DNA of 64,000 nucleotides from assembly GCA_910586775.1 (NCBI GenBank), contig CAJUJN010000009.1, positions 1 through 64,000 on the forward strand, read 5' to 3'. The translations under genes were made by a program, and so were the position numbers. Below, one piece after another: positions 35,229-42,862 of this stretch; the stretch's first letter is position 1; each line of letters opens with the position of its first letter. Below the pieces are notes generated by a model, which was not told where the DNA came from, ran no database searches, and was given only the letters and a program-made list of their open reading frames with translations. The DNA is from an uncultured Acetatifactor sp. (GTDB lineage: Bacteria; Bacillota; Clostridia; Lachnospirales; Lachnospiraceae).

Positions 35229-35813
35229 TCACTTCACGACTCCGAATCCTTCCAGTGGCCAGACCCGAATCAGTATCTTTCCGATTACCATGTCATTGCT
35301 GACACATCCTACCGCCGTATTGCGGCTGTCAATGCTTGTGGCTCTGTGGTCTCCCATCACAAAGCATCTTCCGTCCGGCACCTGGTAGGGTAATGTAATA
35401 TTGCAGTCCCCCAGGGCTTTGTCGGTTACATAGGGCTCATCCAGCAGTTCATCGTTCACGTAGACGTTCCCGTCCTTGTCGATGTCCACCCAATCCCCGG
35501 CGGCGGCGATGACCCGCTTCACCAGGATGTTGTTGTTATAATAAAAAGCGATGATGTCGCCTGTCTCATACCCCGAACTGTTCAGCGCCACCACGATATC
35601 CTCATCCTGCAGGGAATCCGTCATGGAAGTACCGCTGATCTGCAGAACCGGTAACAGCAATACCGCAATCAGCACCGCCACCGCCGCCACTACTACCAGG
35701 GAGAACGCGGTGCTTCTGAGGACGTTGCCGTATTTCTTCCTGTACCGTTCCCGCTCCAGCTCCGCCTCCAACAGTTCCAGCTCCGGCAGCTCTCTTTTAT
35801 TCTCCTCACTCAT
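35229..35813 (-). CDS. lepB: Type I signal peptidase (S26A)
   Basis: A 194-residue membrane protease. Catalytic Ser63 is in ISGTSM and Lys99 in ILVKRVIA, with GDHRATSIDSR as the conserved box E. One N-terminal helix (STAFSLVVVAAVAVLIAVLL) anchors it, after a Glu/Leu/Arg-rich cytoplasmic stretch. It differs from the SipW-type enzyme at the far end of the locus, so the locus brings one of each class. Location just upstream of the LPETG adhesin suggests it processes pilin precursors. ATG 35813 is preceded by AGAGGG. Confidence 0.92.
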   Translation of the reverse strand: MSEENKRELPELELLEAELERERYRKKYGNVLRSTAFSLVVVAAVAVLIAVLLLPVLQISGTSMTDSLQDEDIVVALNSSGYETGDIIAFYYNNNILVKRVIAAAGDWVDIDKDGNVYVNDELLDEPYVTDKALGDCNITLPYQVPDGRCFVMGDHRATSIDSRNTAVGCVSNDMVIGKILIRVWPLEGFGVVK

Positions 35814-35869
35814 GTGCAACCCTCTGTATCATCCAATTTTCCGCAGGGCCTCTTTCATCCCCTGCGCCT

Positions 35870-36433
35870 TCATATCAATGCTTTCAGCCTGGCGAGGAGT
35901 TCTGCCGGAAGACCGCTCTCCTTCATTTCCTTCCATGTATTGGAGCGGAGCCTCTCCGTGTATGCCTCAAGCTTTTCTATTTTCTCATCCCGCTGTTCGA
36001 GTTGCTCCCGTAGCTTCCCAATCTGGGCATCCTTCTCGTCCAGCTTCCCTTTCAGCCTGCCGAATGTCTCTTCCGCCGCAGCCGCGTCCGCCTCCAGCTT
36101 CCTGTCTTTCTCATCCAGGCGGCTCTTCAGCTTCTCTATCAGGGCATCCTTCTCATCTAACTCGCTTTTAAGGCGATTCAGCTGTTCCTCCGCGCCGGAA
36201 GCCGCATTCTCCAACTCTGCGTCTTTTTCGTCCAGACGCCCTTTCAGCTTCTCTATCAATCCGTCTTTCTCATCCAGCTTCGCCTTGATGCGCTCATTGC
36301 TTTCCGTGGCCGCGGCCAACTCTTCTTCTCTCTCTTTCAGGGCTGTATTTAATCTCGCCGTCTCCCTGCTCTGCTCTACCAGCAGTTCCAGGAGGTCATG
36401 CCGACGTAATTTTCTTAATTCTTTTTCCGTCAT
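35870..36433 (-). CDS. Coiled-coil protein with LDEKD heptad repeats
   Basis: A 187-residue, highly charged, nearly all-helical protein. After MTEKELRKLRRHDLLELLVE comes a long coiled coil in which KAKLDEKDGLIEKLKGRLDE-type units recur about seven times (RLDEKD, ELDEKD, KLDEKD). The C-terminus KESGLPAELLARLKALI is different. There is no signal peptide, so it is cytoplasmic. Proteins with this N-terminus (EKELRKL..DLLELL) occur beside fibre and pilus loci of Lachnospiraceae. Its role is unknown; a scaffold for localisation or secretion is possible. Confidence 0.65.
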   Translation of the reverse strand: MTEKELRKLRRHDLLELLVEQSRETARLNTALKEREEELAAATESNERIKAKLDEKDGLIEKLKGRLDEKDAELENAASGAEEQLNRLKSELDEKDALIEKLKSRLDEKDRKLEADAAAAEETFGRLKGKLDEKDAQIGKLREQLEQRDEKIEKLEAYTERLRSNTWKEMKESGLPAELLARLKALI

Positions 36434-36469
36434 GTCATAAGCCTCATTTCCGGAATTTCATTATTCTAT

Positions 36470-36847
36470 CTATTCTCCAAGGATTTCATCCAGCAGCTGT
36501 ATCAATTCGATAGCGCTGTGAAATACCATTTCCTGATTCTCCGACTGCCAGATCAGCCTGCCCTGCCAGGTGTAATGCTCACGAAAGAGGATCTGTACCC
36601 GGAAGACTGTATCCGTCTCTTTACCGCCGTACTGAACGGGTACCAACGGCAGGGATGGATTCGGGCAGCCCTCCATGTCTATCAGACTGTCCAGAAGCAG
36701 AATCATCTGCGACAGGCTCTGAATCTGCTGCCGGCCTGCCAGTCTCGGGTGCTGCAGGTAGCCGTCCATAATGCCGTTATGATAATTGTGTACTGTAACC
36801 ACCGCTTCACGGCTCTGACAGGGAAACATTTTTTCCCGGAGCATCAT
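36470..36847 (-). CDS. Small protein, paralogue of the 38190-38741 protein
   Basis: A 125-residue cytoplasmic protein of no family I recognise. Its C-terminal half (FRVQILFREHYTWQGRLIWQ, then FHSAIELIQLLDEIL) is clearly related to the C-terminal half of the protein encoded on the other side of the BTAD regulator (FIIRVQYRQHSSWQGEIVWV, FESVLELIRLIDKAL). The N-terminus has REAVVTVHNYHNGIMDGYLQ. Start ATG 36847 (or the next ATG) follows AAAGGGG. Position inside the operon suggests a regulatory or sensory partner of the BTAD protein. Confidence 0.6.
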   Translation of the reverse strand: MMLREKMFPCQSREAVVTVHNYHNGIMDGYLQHPRLAGRQQIQSLSQMILLLDSLIDMEGCPNPSLPLVPVQYGGKETDTVFRVQILFREHYTWQGRLIWQSENQEMVFHSAIELIQLLDEILGE

Positions 36848-36947
36848 TGCATAGCCACCCCTTTCTCTCGTTTACATTACTCACTATAACAGTCTGAGGT
36901 CATCATCCGGTTATTTTCCGCAGATTCCCGACAGCTATTTTCTTCAT

Positions 36948-38129
36948 CTAGCCTTTCGCCTGTACCCTGTCCGGCTCCAGTGAAGATACCCTGAAGGATA
37001 TGCAGGCTTTGGAATGGGAATATACCTTATGAAATGTGCGGTCCAGTCTGTCCATTACCGCCCAGGCATTCTCCACGCTGGCTCCCGTAAGCATCAGTAT
37101 GTAGGAGCCGGCATCCAGCCTGGCCACCGGGTCCCCCGTCCTTAAGCCCTCCAACAGTATCCGCTCCAACCGTCTGGCATCCGTGGTGGGCGTCACTTTA
37201 TTTCCCAGGCTGACCACAGCCAGGGAGGATTCCGCTCCTGAGCGCGCCAGATGTCTTCTCTCCAGGGCTACGATGCTCTGAAATACGCCGAAGGTACAGA
37301 AGAAAGCCCTGGTCTCCAGTCTGCCCTCCGCAACCAGTTCCAGGATATCCCGGCTGTTCACATTGTTCTGGCACATGCTGTCCGCCAGGACGTGAATCTG
37401 CTCCACCTGCTCCGAGGGTTCAATCTCGAACTCCTGCCACAGCTGTTCCCGGAAGGACTGATACACCTGACCTGCCCGCTCCGGATGCCCCATGGAAATC
37501 AGCGTCTGCATCTGATATATGATAAAGGTATCCGCACCGAAATCCACCGTGCATGCCTGTTCACAGATGTTGATCATCTCTGCCCATCTCTCCTGCTTCT
37601 GCAGCAGCGGCAGAACCATCTTGCAGACATCCATAAACAACGTCTGGTAATATCTTCTCATGGAAACAGCCCAGTCACTGTCATTTCCCAGGAGAAAATC
37701 TCCTTTATACAGCGCAATCGCATCCATCAGCTTATCAAGATAAGCCTCCCCCGAATGCTTTCCGGCTTCCAGGCAGGCCTGCTCAAACTGCTCCGAGTCC
37801 AACTCCAGTCGGACTTCCGGGTTCCATGCATAGCATCCCGGCAAGGTAACCAACAGATTCTCCTGATCCGGGAACATGACTTTCAAAATATTCCTGACCT
37901 TATATATCATGTTTTTCAGGGAATTGGCAGGGTCACTGCTCCGGTCCGCCCAGAACTGCCCAATCAACTCCTCCGATGCGATATTTCTCGCATGATTTAC
38001 AATCAGATACTGCAGGAAAGACATTGCCTTCCTGCCGGCTGTAGCATTTTTTCCGTTTCCTTCTCCCCTGGCTTCCCTGCAGGAAAAAGCCCCCAGCAAT
38101 TCAAAATGTATGGCTCTCGTTTCTTCCAT
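36948..38129 (-). CDS. SARP-like transcriptional regulator with BTAD domain
   Basis: A 393-residue regulator. Residues ~1-100 are an OmpR-type winged helix (IHFELLGAFSCREARGEG, SFLQYLIVNHARNIASEELI, FWADRSSDPANSLKNMIYKV). Residues ~105-250 are a bacterial transcriptional activator (BTAD/TPR) domain (LDSEQFEQACLEAGKHSGEA, YKGDFL, QIHVLA). The C-terminal ~120 residues (FCTFGVFQSIVALERRHLAR, ARLDAGSYILMLTG) resemble a degenerate GGDEF-like fold without the catalytic motif. SARP proteins activate adjacent operons. It is the second gene from the promoter end of the fibre locus and is the natural candidate activator. Confidence 0.85.
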   Translation of the reverse strand: MEETRAIHFELLGAFSCREARGEGNGKNATAGRKAMSFLQYLIVNHARNIASEELIGQFWADRSSDPANSLKNMIYKVRNILKVMFPDQENLLVTLPGCYAWNPEVRLELDSEQFEQACLEAGKHSGEAYLDKLMDAIALYKGDFLLGNDSDWAVSMRRYYQTLFMDVCKMVLPLLQKQERWAEMINICEQACTVDFGADTFIIYQMQTLISMGHPERAGQVYQSFREQLWQEFEIEPSEQVEQIHVLADSMCQNNVNSRDILELVAEGRLETRAFFCTFGVFQSIVALERRHLARSGAESSLAVVSLGNKVTPTTDARRLERILLEGLRTGDPVARLDAGSYILMLTGASVENAWAVMDRLDRTFHKVYSHSKACISFRVSSLEPDRVQAKG

Positions 38130-38189
38130 TCCGCTTATCCGCTGCCCGAAACGGCTGCATCCCTGTCCGGACTGCCTCCCCCTTACTCT

Positions 38190-38741
38190 CTAATCCCCGC
38201 TTGCCGCCAGGGCACTCTCTGTCTCCTCCAACGCTTTGTCAATCAGCCGTATCAGTTCCAGAACACTCTCAAAACATCTTCTCCTGCCTCCGTCCACCCA
38301 GACAATCTCTCCCTGCCAGCTGGAATGCTGGCGGTACTGTACGCGGATAATAAATGTGGCATCCCGCCCCCTGTGGCCGAGCACCTCATTGAAGGTCTCT
38401 CCTGCACGGACGCTCTTCCATTCTCCCGCCGGAATCCCCGACGGCCTGTGTCTGTCCGCAGTATGGCGATGCCTTTTCGTACTGTCCGTCTCCACGACCG
38501 GGCCGTCCGCCTGTATGCCGTCATTCCGGAAGCTGCGTGTCTCCGTTGACGCATAGGGGTACTGGAGGACATCGTACAACTCCTCCATCCTCTCCAGTGC
38601 TTCGTACAGTGAGGAGAACAGGAACGGCTCCCCCGCATACTGGCTCCACAGCTTTCCGCATTGCCGCTCCGCATCGTAAGAATCAATGCATAGATTCACG
38701 ATGTTGCGGCTATAGTAGATTCTTCCCGGCTTCTCCTCCAT
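38190..38741 (-). CDS. First gene of the fibre locus, unknown family
   Basis: A 183-residue cytoplasmic protein (GRIYYSRNIVNLCIDSYDAE, then PFLFSSLYEALERMEELYDV), with a middle basic/His-rich linker and a C-terminal domain shared with the 36470-36847 protein. ATG 38741 is preceded by GGAGGAGGGAG. Its leader contains one of the inverted repeats that flank the recombinase, and a consensus-like promoter about 92 bases upstream points at it. The function is not known. Two related proteins around the regulator suggest a signal-sensing or anti-activator module. Confidence 0.65.
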   Translation of the reverse strand: MEEKPGRIYYSRNIVNLCIDSYDAERQCGKLWSQYAGEPFLFSSLYEALERMEELYDVLQYPYASTETRSFRNDGIQADGPVVETDSTKRHRHTADRHRPSGIPAGEWKSVRAGETFNEVLGHRGRDATFIIRVQYRQHSSWQGEIVWVDGGRRRCFESVLELIRLIDKALEETESALAASGD

Positions 38742-38775
38742 ACTCTCCCTCCTCCGGCATCAGAAAACCGGCCAA

Positions 38776-38802
38776 ATGACGCAAATGAATATACTTTGCG
38801 TC
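38776..38802. repeat. Left 27-bp inverted site flanking the recombinase
   Basis: The site contains GACGCAAA - 9 bases - TTTGCGTC, itself a near palindrome like a tyrosine-recombinase core. Its 27 bases match the reverse complement of 40165-40191 with two differences. The central spacer is asymmetric (TGAATATAC here), which fixes orientation as inverted relative to the right site. Confidence 0.85.
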
Positions 38803-38832
38803 CTTATTTATATCGGACGATTTCTCCTGTAT

Positions 38833-38861
38833 ATTATACTCGATTTTAGGCTGTTTTGCAA
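38833..38861 (-). promoter_or_regulatory. Leftward promoter inside the recombinase segment, pointing into the fibre locus
   Basis: On the minus strand TTGCAA (38861-38856), 17 bases, TATAAT (38838-38833). Predicted transcription begins near 38826, passes through the left inverted site and reaches the ATG at 38741. Confidence 0.7.
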
Positions 38862-38963
38862 CACAAAATCAAATTGGCAACCGGAAAATGCTTTTTGGGG
38901 ACTGGTGGAAAGAGATGCTTCTTCTGTAAACTAAGAGCTATAACAAAAGAGGAGGTGCCGCAT

Positions 38964-40079
38964 ATGGCAAAAAGAGAAAATGTACATTTACGGAAAGACG
39001 GGCGCTATGAAGCCCGTTACATCAAGGGAAGAGACAAGGAGGGCAGGGCGGTTTACGGCTTCTGTTACGCCAAAACCTATGAGGAAGCCAGAGAAAAAGC
39101 CAAAGCTGCCAGAAGAAAGCTGGGAGAGCCGGCAGACCCGCACAGCGGGAAAGTCGGCACCTTCAGCTATTACTGTGACTGTTGGCTGGCCACGAACCGC
39201 ACATGCCTGAAGATATCCAGTTACGCAAAGTACAGATCGGATATGTACAATCACCTCAAACCCTATTTCGGCGCAAAGCTTCCCTGGGAGATCACCCAGG
39301 AGATGGTGGATGAATTTACCAGCACGTTGCTGTATGACAAGCTGCTCTCGCCCAAGACCGTCAGGGATCTTCTTGCATTGTTTCGCTCCGTTTTTTCCTT
39401 TATAGAGAGAAGAACGGGGCAGAAGCTGAAAGCGCCTGAGATTATCTATCCGAAGGAGCCCAGAAAAACCGTGCGTGTGCTGGATGAAGGGGAGGAGTCC
39501 GCGCTGTTGGACTGCCTGGCCGAAGAAATGGACCTGTGCAAATTCGGAGTCTATATCGCCCTGCGGACCGGTATGCGGCTCGGGGAGGTATGCGCTCTGA
39601 AATGGTGCGATATAGACTTTCAGTCTTCTATCATTTCGGTCTGCCACACTGTCCAACGTATCAAATGCCAGGATTCCGACGGCAGCTTCAGCTCAAGGCT
39701 GGTCATCGGGACACCCAAAAGCGACAGTTCCTACCGGACGATTCCGCTGATGCCCGATATAGAGGCATTGTGCAGCCGCTTTTCCCCCGGGCTTCCGGAT
39801 ACCTTTATCCTTACAGGCACGGAGAAATGTATGGATCCCAGAAAACTGCAGCGCCGCCTGCAGGGATATCTGAAGAAGTGCGGTATCGGTGAAGCGCATT
39901 TTCATACACTGCGCCATACATTCGCAACCCGCTGTGTGGAAGTGGGATTTGACATAAAAACGCTGAGCGAGCTTCTGGGGCATTCCAATACCAGCATTAC
40001 CCTGAACAAATATGTACATCCGAATCTGAATCTGAAGAGGGAGAATATGAGCCGGCTGAAGTCGGTAATCTGCATTTAA
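38964..40079 (+). CDS. Tyrosine recombinase / integrase
   Basis: A 371-residue site-specific recombinase. ATG 38964 follows AGAGGAGGTG by 7 bases; an in-frame extension to 38856 overlaps a promoter and is unlikely. There is an Arm DNA-binding domain at 1-55 (HLRKDGRYEARYIKGRDKEG), a core-binding SAM-like domain (~60-165), and a catalytic domain with Arg in LRTGMRLGEVCALKW, Lys in GTPKSDSSYR, HTLRHTFAT (H-x-x-R), LGHSNTSITLNKY with nucleophilic Tyr. All catalytic residues are intact. It is the only plus-strand gene here apart from the toxin-like ORF and tRNA-Gly, and is enclosed by inverted 27-bp sites. No other integration-module gene lies beside it. Confidence 0.92.
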   Translation: MAKRENVHLRKDGRYEARYIKGRDKEGRAVYGFCYAKTYEEAREKAKAARRKLGEPADPHSGKVGTFSYYCDCWLATNRTCLKISSYAKYRSDMYNHLKPYFGAKLPWEITQEMVDEFTSTLLYDKLLSPKTVRDLLALFRSVFSFIERRTGQKLKAPEIIYPKEPRKTVRVLDEGEESALLDCLAEEMDLCKFGVYIALRTGMRLGEVCALKWCDIDFQSSIISVCHTVQRIKCQDSDGSFSSRLVIGTPKSDSSYRTIPLMPDIEALCSRFSPGLPDTFILTGTEKCMDPRKLQRRLQGYLKKCGIGEAHFHTLRHTFATRCVEVGFDIKTLSELLGHSNTSITLNKYVHPNLNLKRENMSRLKSVICI

Positions 40080-40164
40080 AGAAGCCTCCGAAGAGGAGTC
40101 ATTCCGGCAGTCACCCCGCAGTCACAAGCTTTCAGACCCTGTGTTTCTGCATGTCCGGGCAGAT

Positions 40165-40191
40165 GACGTAAAGTATATTCCTTTGCGTCAT
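40165..40191. repeat. Right 27-bp inverted site flanking the recombinase
   Basis: GACGTAAA - 9 bases - TTTGCGTC. It equals the reverse complement of 38776-38802 except at two positions. It is located 86 bases past the recombinase stop. The rest of the 40080-40534 interval holds no gene I can support. Confidence 0.85.
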
Positions 40192-40534
40192 TTTATGTCT
40201 GAAATGCCGGTCTGGCATACGTAACGGAAACCTGAAGCCGCAGAAGAAGCCACGCCATGAAAGATATCTCAGTGAACACAAAATGAGCCGAAAGTGTTTT
40301 TCTCTGGCGAAAGCATTCCGGTTCATTTTTTATGCATATTTTTATATAAGTCAATTCTTTTTATTTGAGGGATTGTGCAACTTGTCGAAACATGTCAGAA
40401 TAGATGCGGAACTGCCAGGACGGTAGGCGGTTACCCCCTCAACAGAGGAGAATTCCACTTCAGGCAGCTTTATAATCCTCTGATACATAGAAACCTGTTT
40501 CTTCTTCAGGAATCTCATGAAAGGGGGTATGCTT

Positions 40535-40624
40535 ATGAGCGATTTTGAAATGCTCTCTTTAGTGCTGATGATACTCGCTATTATCAGCACCTTAGTGATT
40601 GCGTTGATAGACGCGAAGAAGTAA
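40535..40624 (+). CDS. Holin-like small toxin peptide (type I toxin-like)
   Basis: A 29-residue hydrophobic peptide: MSDFEMLSLVLMILAI, then ISTLVIALIDAKK. It matches the pattern of putative holin-like toxins (short acidic start, one helix, Lys-rich end) of the TxpA-related kind. AAAGGGGG lies 7 bases before the ATG. An ATG two codons earlier is too close to the ribosome site. A terminator follows 80 bases later, and a minus-strand promoter just beyond it would give an antisense RNA covering the 3' end. I infer a type I toxin-antitoxin pair. Confidence 0.65.
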   Translation: MSDFEMLSLVLMILAIISTLVIALIDAKK

Positions 40625-40703
40625 GCGCCCAAGCCAAGGATCCGGTTACTTCCTGCCGGAAAATACCAATTCGGGGATATCCGTCTACCGGTAGTTCTGA
40701 AAG

Positions 40704-40731
40704 GCATCTGTTACCAGCAGATGCTTTTCTC
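40704..40731 (+). terminator. Terminator of the toxin-like gene
   Basis: GCATCTG / CAGATGC stem, 7-base loop, then TTTTCTCTTT on the plus strand. Confidence 0.75.
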
Positions 40732-40742
40732 TTTCTGACAGT

Positions 40743-40771
40743 ATTGTAACATATGTCATCCCCGTTTACAA
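40743..40771 (-). promoter_or_regulatory. Antisense promoter converging on the toxin-like gene
   Basis: On the minus strand TTGTAA, 17 bases, TACAAT. RNA from here would start near 40736 and run leftward, complementary to the toxin terminator and 3' region. Confidence 0.5.
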
Positions 40772-40819
40772 TATTGTGTATCCAAAAATATTCAGAACCA
40801 GATATTCAGAACCAGATAT

Positions 40820-42196
40820 TCAGAACAACCTCTCCATCACATCCTGTACCGTCCTCACCCCGATGATTTCAATCCTGCTGCCCTTGCGGCATTCCTCCGC
40901 GCACACCCATGGCAGGATGCAGGTCTCGAAGCCCAGGCGCTCCGCCTCAGCCACACGCTGCTTCGCCATGCTCACGCCCCGGACTTCGCCGCTCAGCCCC
41001 ACCTCTCCGAAAGCTGTCAGCCGGGTGCTCAGGACACAGTTGCGGAAGCTGGACAGCACTGCAATCACAATCCCCAGGTCAACAGCAGGCTCCAGTATCT
41101 TCATTCCGCCGGTGATATTAACATAGGCGTCACAGGCGGAAAGCTGTATGCCGGAGCGTTTCTCCAGCACCGCCATGAGAAGGTTCATCCGGTTGAAGTC
41201 CGTGCCTGTGGCCTGTCTCCGCGGAATCCCGAAATTGCTGTGGCATACCAGGGCCTGTATCTCCACCAGCAACGGCCTGGTTCCCTCCATGGTACAGGCC
41301 ACCACGGAGCCGCTGGCATTCTCCGGCCTGCCGTTCAGCATGTACTCCGAAGCGTTCTCCACTTCCGCAAGCCCCTGCTCCCGCATCTCGAACACGCCTA
41401 TCTCATTGGTGGAGCCGAATCGATTCTTCACTCCCCGCAGGATACGGTAGGAAGCATGTCTGTCTCCCTCAAAGTACAGCACCGCGTCCACCATGTGCTC
41501 CAACACCCTCGGTCCTGCCACGGTGCCCTCCTTGGTCACATGCCCCACGATCAGAATGGACACGCCCAGGCCCTTGGCCAGCTGCAGCAGGGCGGAAGTG
41601 GATTCCCTCACCTGGGACACGCTGCCCGGCGCCGCGGAGACATTTTCATTGTACATGGTCTGTATGGAGTCGATGACCACCGCCTCCGGCTTTCTGCTGC
41701 GGATGACGTCCGATATCTCCGCCAGATTGGTCTCACAGAGCAGGAGCATCCGGGATGAGAATTCTCCGATTCTGTCCGCGCGCATCTTAATCTGCGCCGG
41801 GGACTCTTCGCCTGATATATACAACACGCTGTGCCCCTGCGCGGACAGATTCCGGCACACCTGTAAGAGCAGTGTGGACTTGCCTATGCCCGGATCCCCT
41901 CCCACCAGTGTCAGGGAGCCCTGTACAATCCCACCGCCCAGAACTCTGTCCAGCTCTCCCATCCCTGTGGAAAACCGGGATTCCTCTCCTACCGTCACCT
42001 CTGACAGCACGGCGGGAACCACTCTGTCCCGCCGTGCGGAAGGTACGGCGGCAAAGCCTCCCGGTGCTGCCTTGCTGACGGTCTCCTCCACGAAGGTATT
42101 CCATTCTCTGCAGCCGGGACACTGCCCCATCCACTTGGCGGACTCATACCCGCAGTTTTGACAGAAGAAAATCGTATTGTTTTTACTCTTCGCCAT
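40820..42196 (-). CDS. radA: DNA repair protein RadA
   Basis: A 458-residue RecA-like DNA repair/recombination ATPase that promotes branch migration of recombination intermediates. It has a zinc finger CQNCGYESAKWMGQCPGC, Walker A GGDPGIGKST near residue 105, the RadA-specific KNRFG motif, and a C-terminal Lon-protease-like domain (TGTDFNRMNLLMAVLEKRSG, FGEVGLSGEVRGV). Length is normal. ATG 42196 follows GGAAAGG. It is not next to disA or clpC as in some Bacilli, but clpC is two genes upstream. Confidence 0.96.
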   Translation of the reverse strand: MAKSKNNTIFFCQNCGYESAKWMGQCPGCREWNTFVEETVSKAAPGGFAAVPSARRDRVVPAVLSEVTVGEESRFSTGMGELDRVLGGGIVQGSLTLVGGDPGIGKSTLLLQVCRNLSAQGHSVLYISGEESPAQIKMRADRIGEFSSRMLLLCETNLAEISDVIRSRKPEAVVIDSIQTMYNENVSAAPGSVSQVRESTSALLQLAKGLGVSILIVGHVTKEGTVAGPRVLEHMVDAVLYFEGDRHASYRILRGVKNRFGSTNEIGVFEMREQGLAEVENASEYMLNGRPENASGSVVACTMEGTRPLLVEIQALVCHSNFGIPRRQATGTDFNRMNLLMAVLEKRSGIQLSACDAYVNITGGMKILEPAVDLGIVIAVLSSFRNCVLSTRLTAFGEVGLSGEVRGVSMAKQRVAEAERLGFETCILPWVCAEECRKGSRIEIIGVRTVQDVMERLF

Positions 42197-42272
42197 ATTT
42201 GCACGCCTTTCCTGCTCCGGCGGACAGCCGGCATCTCCCTCTATAATAGTGCCTGCGGCACCTTACTGATTC

Positions 42273-42380
42273 CATGGGGCTGTCGGGAAATACTATCCGC
42301 ATACAATATATGGTGTTATCTCTCAATGCACCACAGCATATATTGTGGGAATGTGGTCGTTTCCCGATAGTCCCTTCCCT
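42273..42380. repeat. Dispersed ~100-bp hairpin repeat, copy A
   Basis: A long imperfect palindrome: CTGTCGGGAAATACTATCCG ... CGTTTCCCGATAG with CATACAATATATGGTG opposite CACCACAGCATATATTGTG. Its reverse complement aligns with 55033-55134 over its whole length; by eye about three quarters of bases agree. It sits upstream of radA. Confidence 0.8.
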
Positions 42381-42387
42381 ATAATGT

Positions 42388-42440
42388 AAAAAGACTCCGA
42401 AGGCAGGCCTGTGAATCATCACAGCCGGCACTCCGGAGCC
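42388..42440 (-). terminator. Terminator after the conserved small-protein gene
   Basis: Imperfect 22-base stem with a 3- to 4-base loop (arms start GACTCCG and end CGGAGCC), followed on the minus strand by TTTTT. It begins 8 bases beyond the stop at 42449. Confidence 0.85.
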
Positions 42441-42448
42441 CAAAGAAC

Positions 42449-42862
42449 CTAAATCTGCACCACCTTCACCGGAACCTCATCCGCTGCCCCAATCTCCACG
42501 CTCAGGGACAGCTTCCCTCCGAAGCCTGTCTTGATGGCGCCTATGCTCTTGCCGTCCACAAATACCTCGTATGCCCTGTCGTCCGTCAGGCCGATGGTAA
42601 TCTGGGCATCCTCGTCGCCCTCCACGATAAACTCCACACCGTCTTCTTTCTCCGCAAAATTTAAAACACTGGTTCCCGGCACGGATTCGTAGAGAAACAT
42701 CCCGTTCTTTTCCAGCTTGGTGATCTCTCTGCAGGTCTTCACTTTCAGCAAGTCCCCGTCATGCTGAAAATCCTCCACCTTCGCCTTCTTCTCCAGCTTA
42801 TGATTTCCAAAACTGATTGTACCGTCCTCTTCACTCCGGAGCAACTCCTCCACCACTGCCAT
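42449..42862 (-). CDS. Conserved protein of unknown function
   Basis: A 137-residue acidic cytoplasmic protein (TISFGNHKLEKKAKVEDFQH, then LEKNGMFLYESVPGTSVLNF and EGDEDAQITIGL). Close relatives are common in Lachnospiraceae and are sometimes labelled endosialidase, a label for which I see no catalytic support. The pattern is all-beta, with two similar halves possible. ATG 42862 follows AGGAGGG. It is monocistronic, with a terminator. The 42863-43176 gap upstream (314 bp) is AT-rich near clpC and shows no gene. Confidence 0.75.
   Translation of the reverse strand: MAVVEELLRSEEDGTISFGNHKLEKKAKVEDFQHDGDLLKVKTCREITKLEKNGMFLYESVPGTSVLNFAEKEDGVEFIVEGDEDAQITIGLTDDRAYEVFVDGKSIGAIKTGFGGKLSLSVEIGAADEVPVKVVQI

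Noticed and set aside
38776..40191. Inverted 27-bp sites read as attL/attR of a mini-element
   Set aside because: attL and attR should be direct repeats. The asymmetric spacer shows inverted orientation, so inversion rather than excision is the predicted outcome. Kept only as a weaker alternative.
40351..40707. 118-residue minus-strand ORF over the toxin-like gene
   Set aside because: It is antisense to a better supported plus-strand peptide with a strong ribosome site and terminator, and it shows no recognisable family.
42449..42862. Endosialidase function for the conserved small protein
   Set aside because: Relatives sometimes carry this label, but the 137-residue protein has no secretion signal and no visible glycosidase motif.
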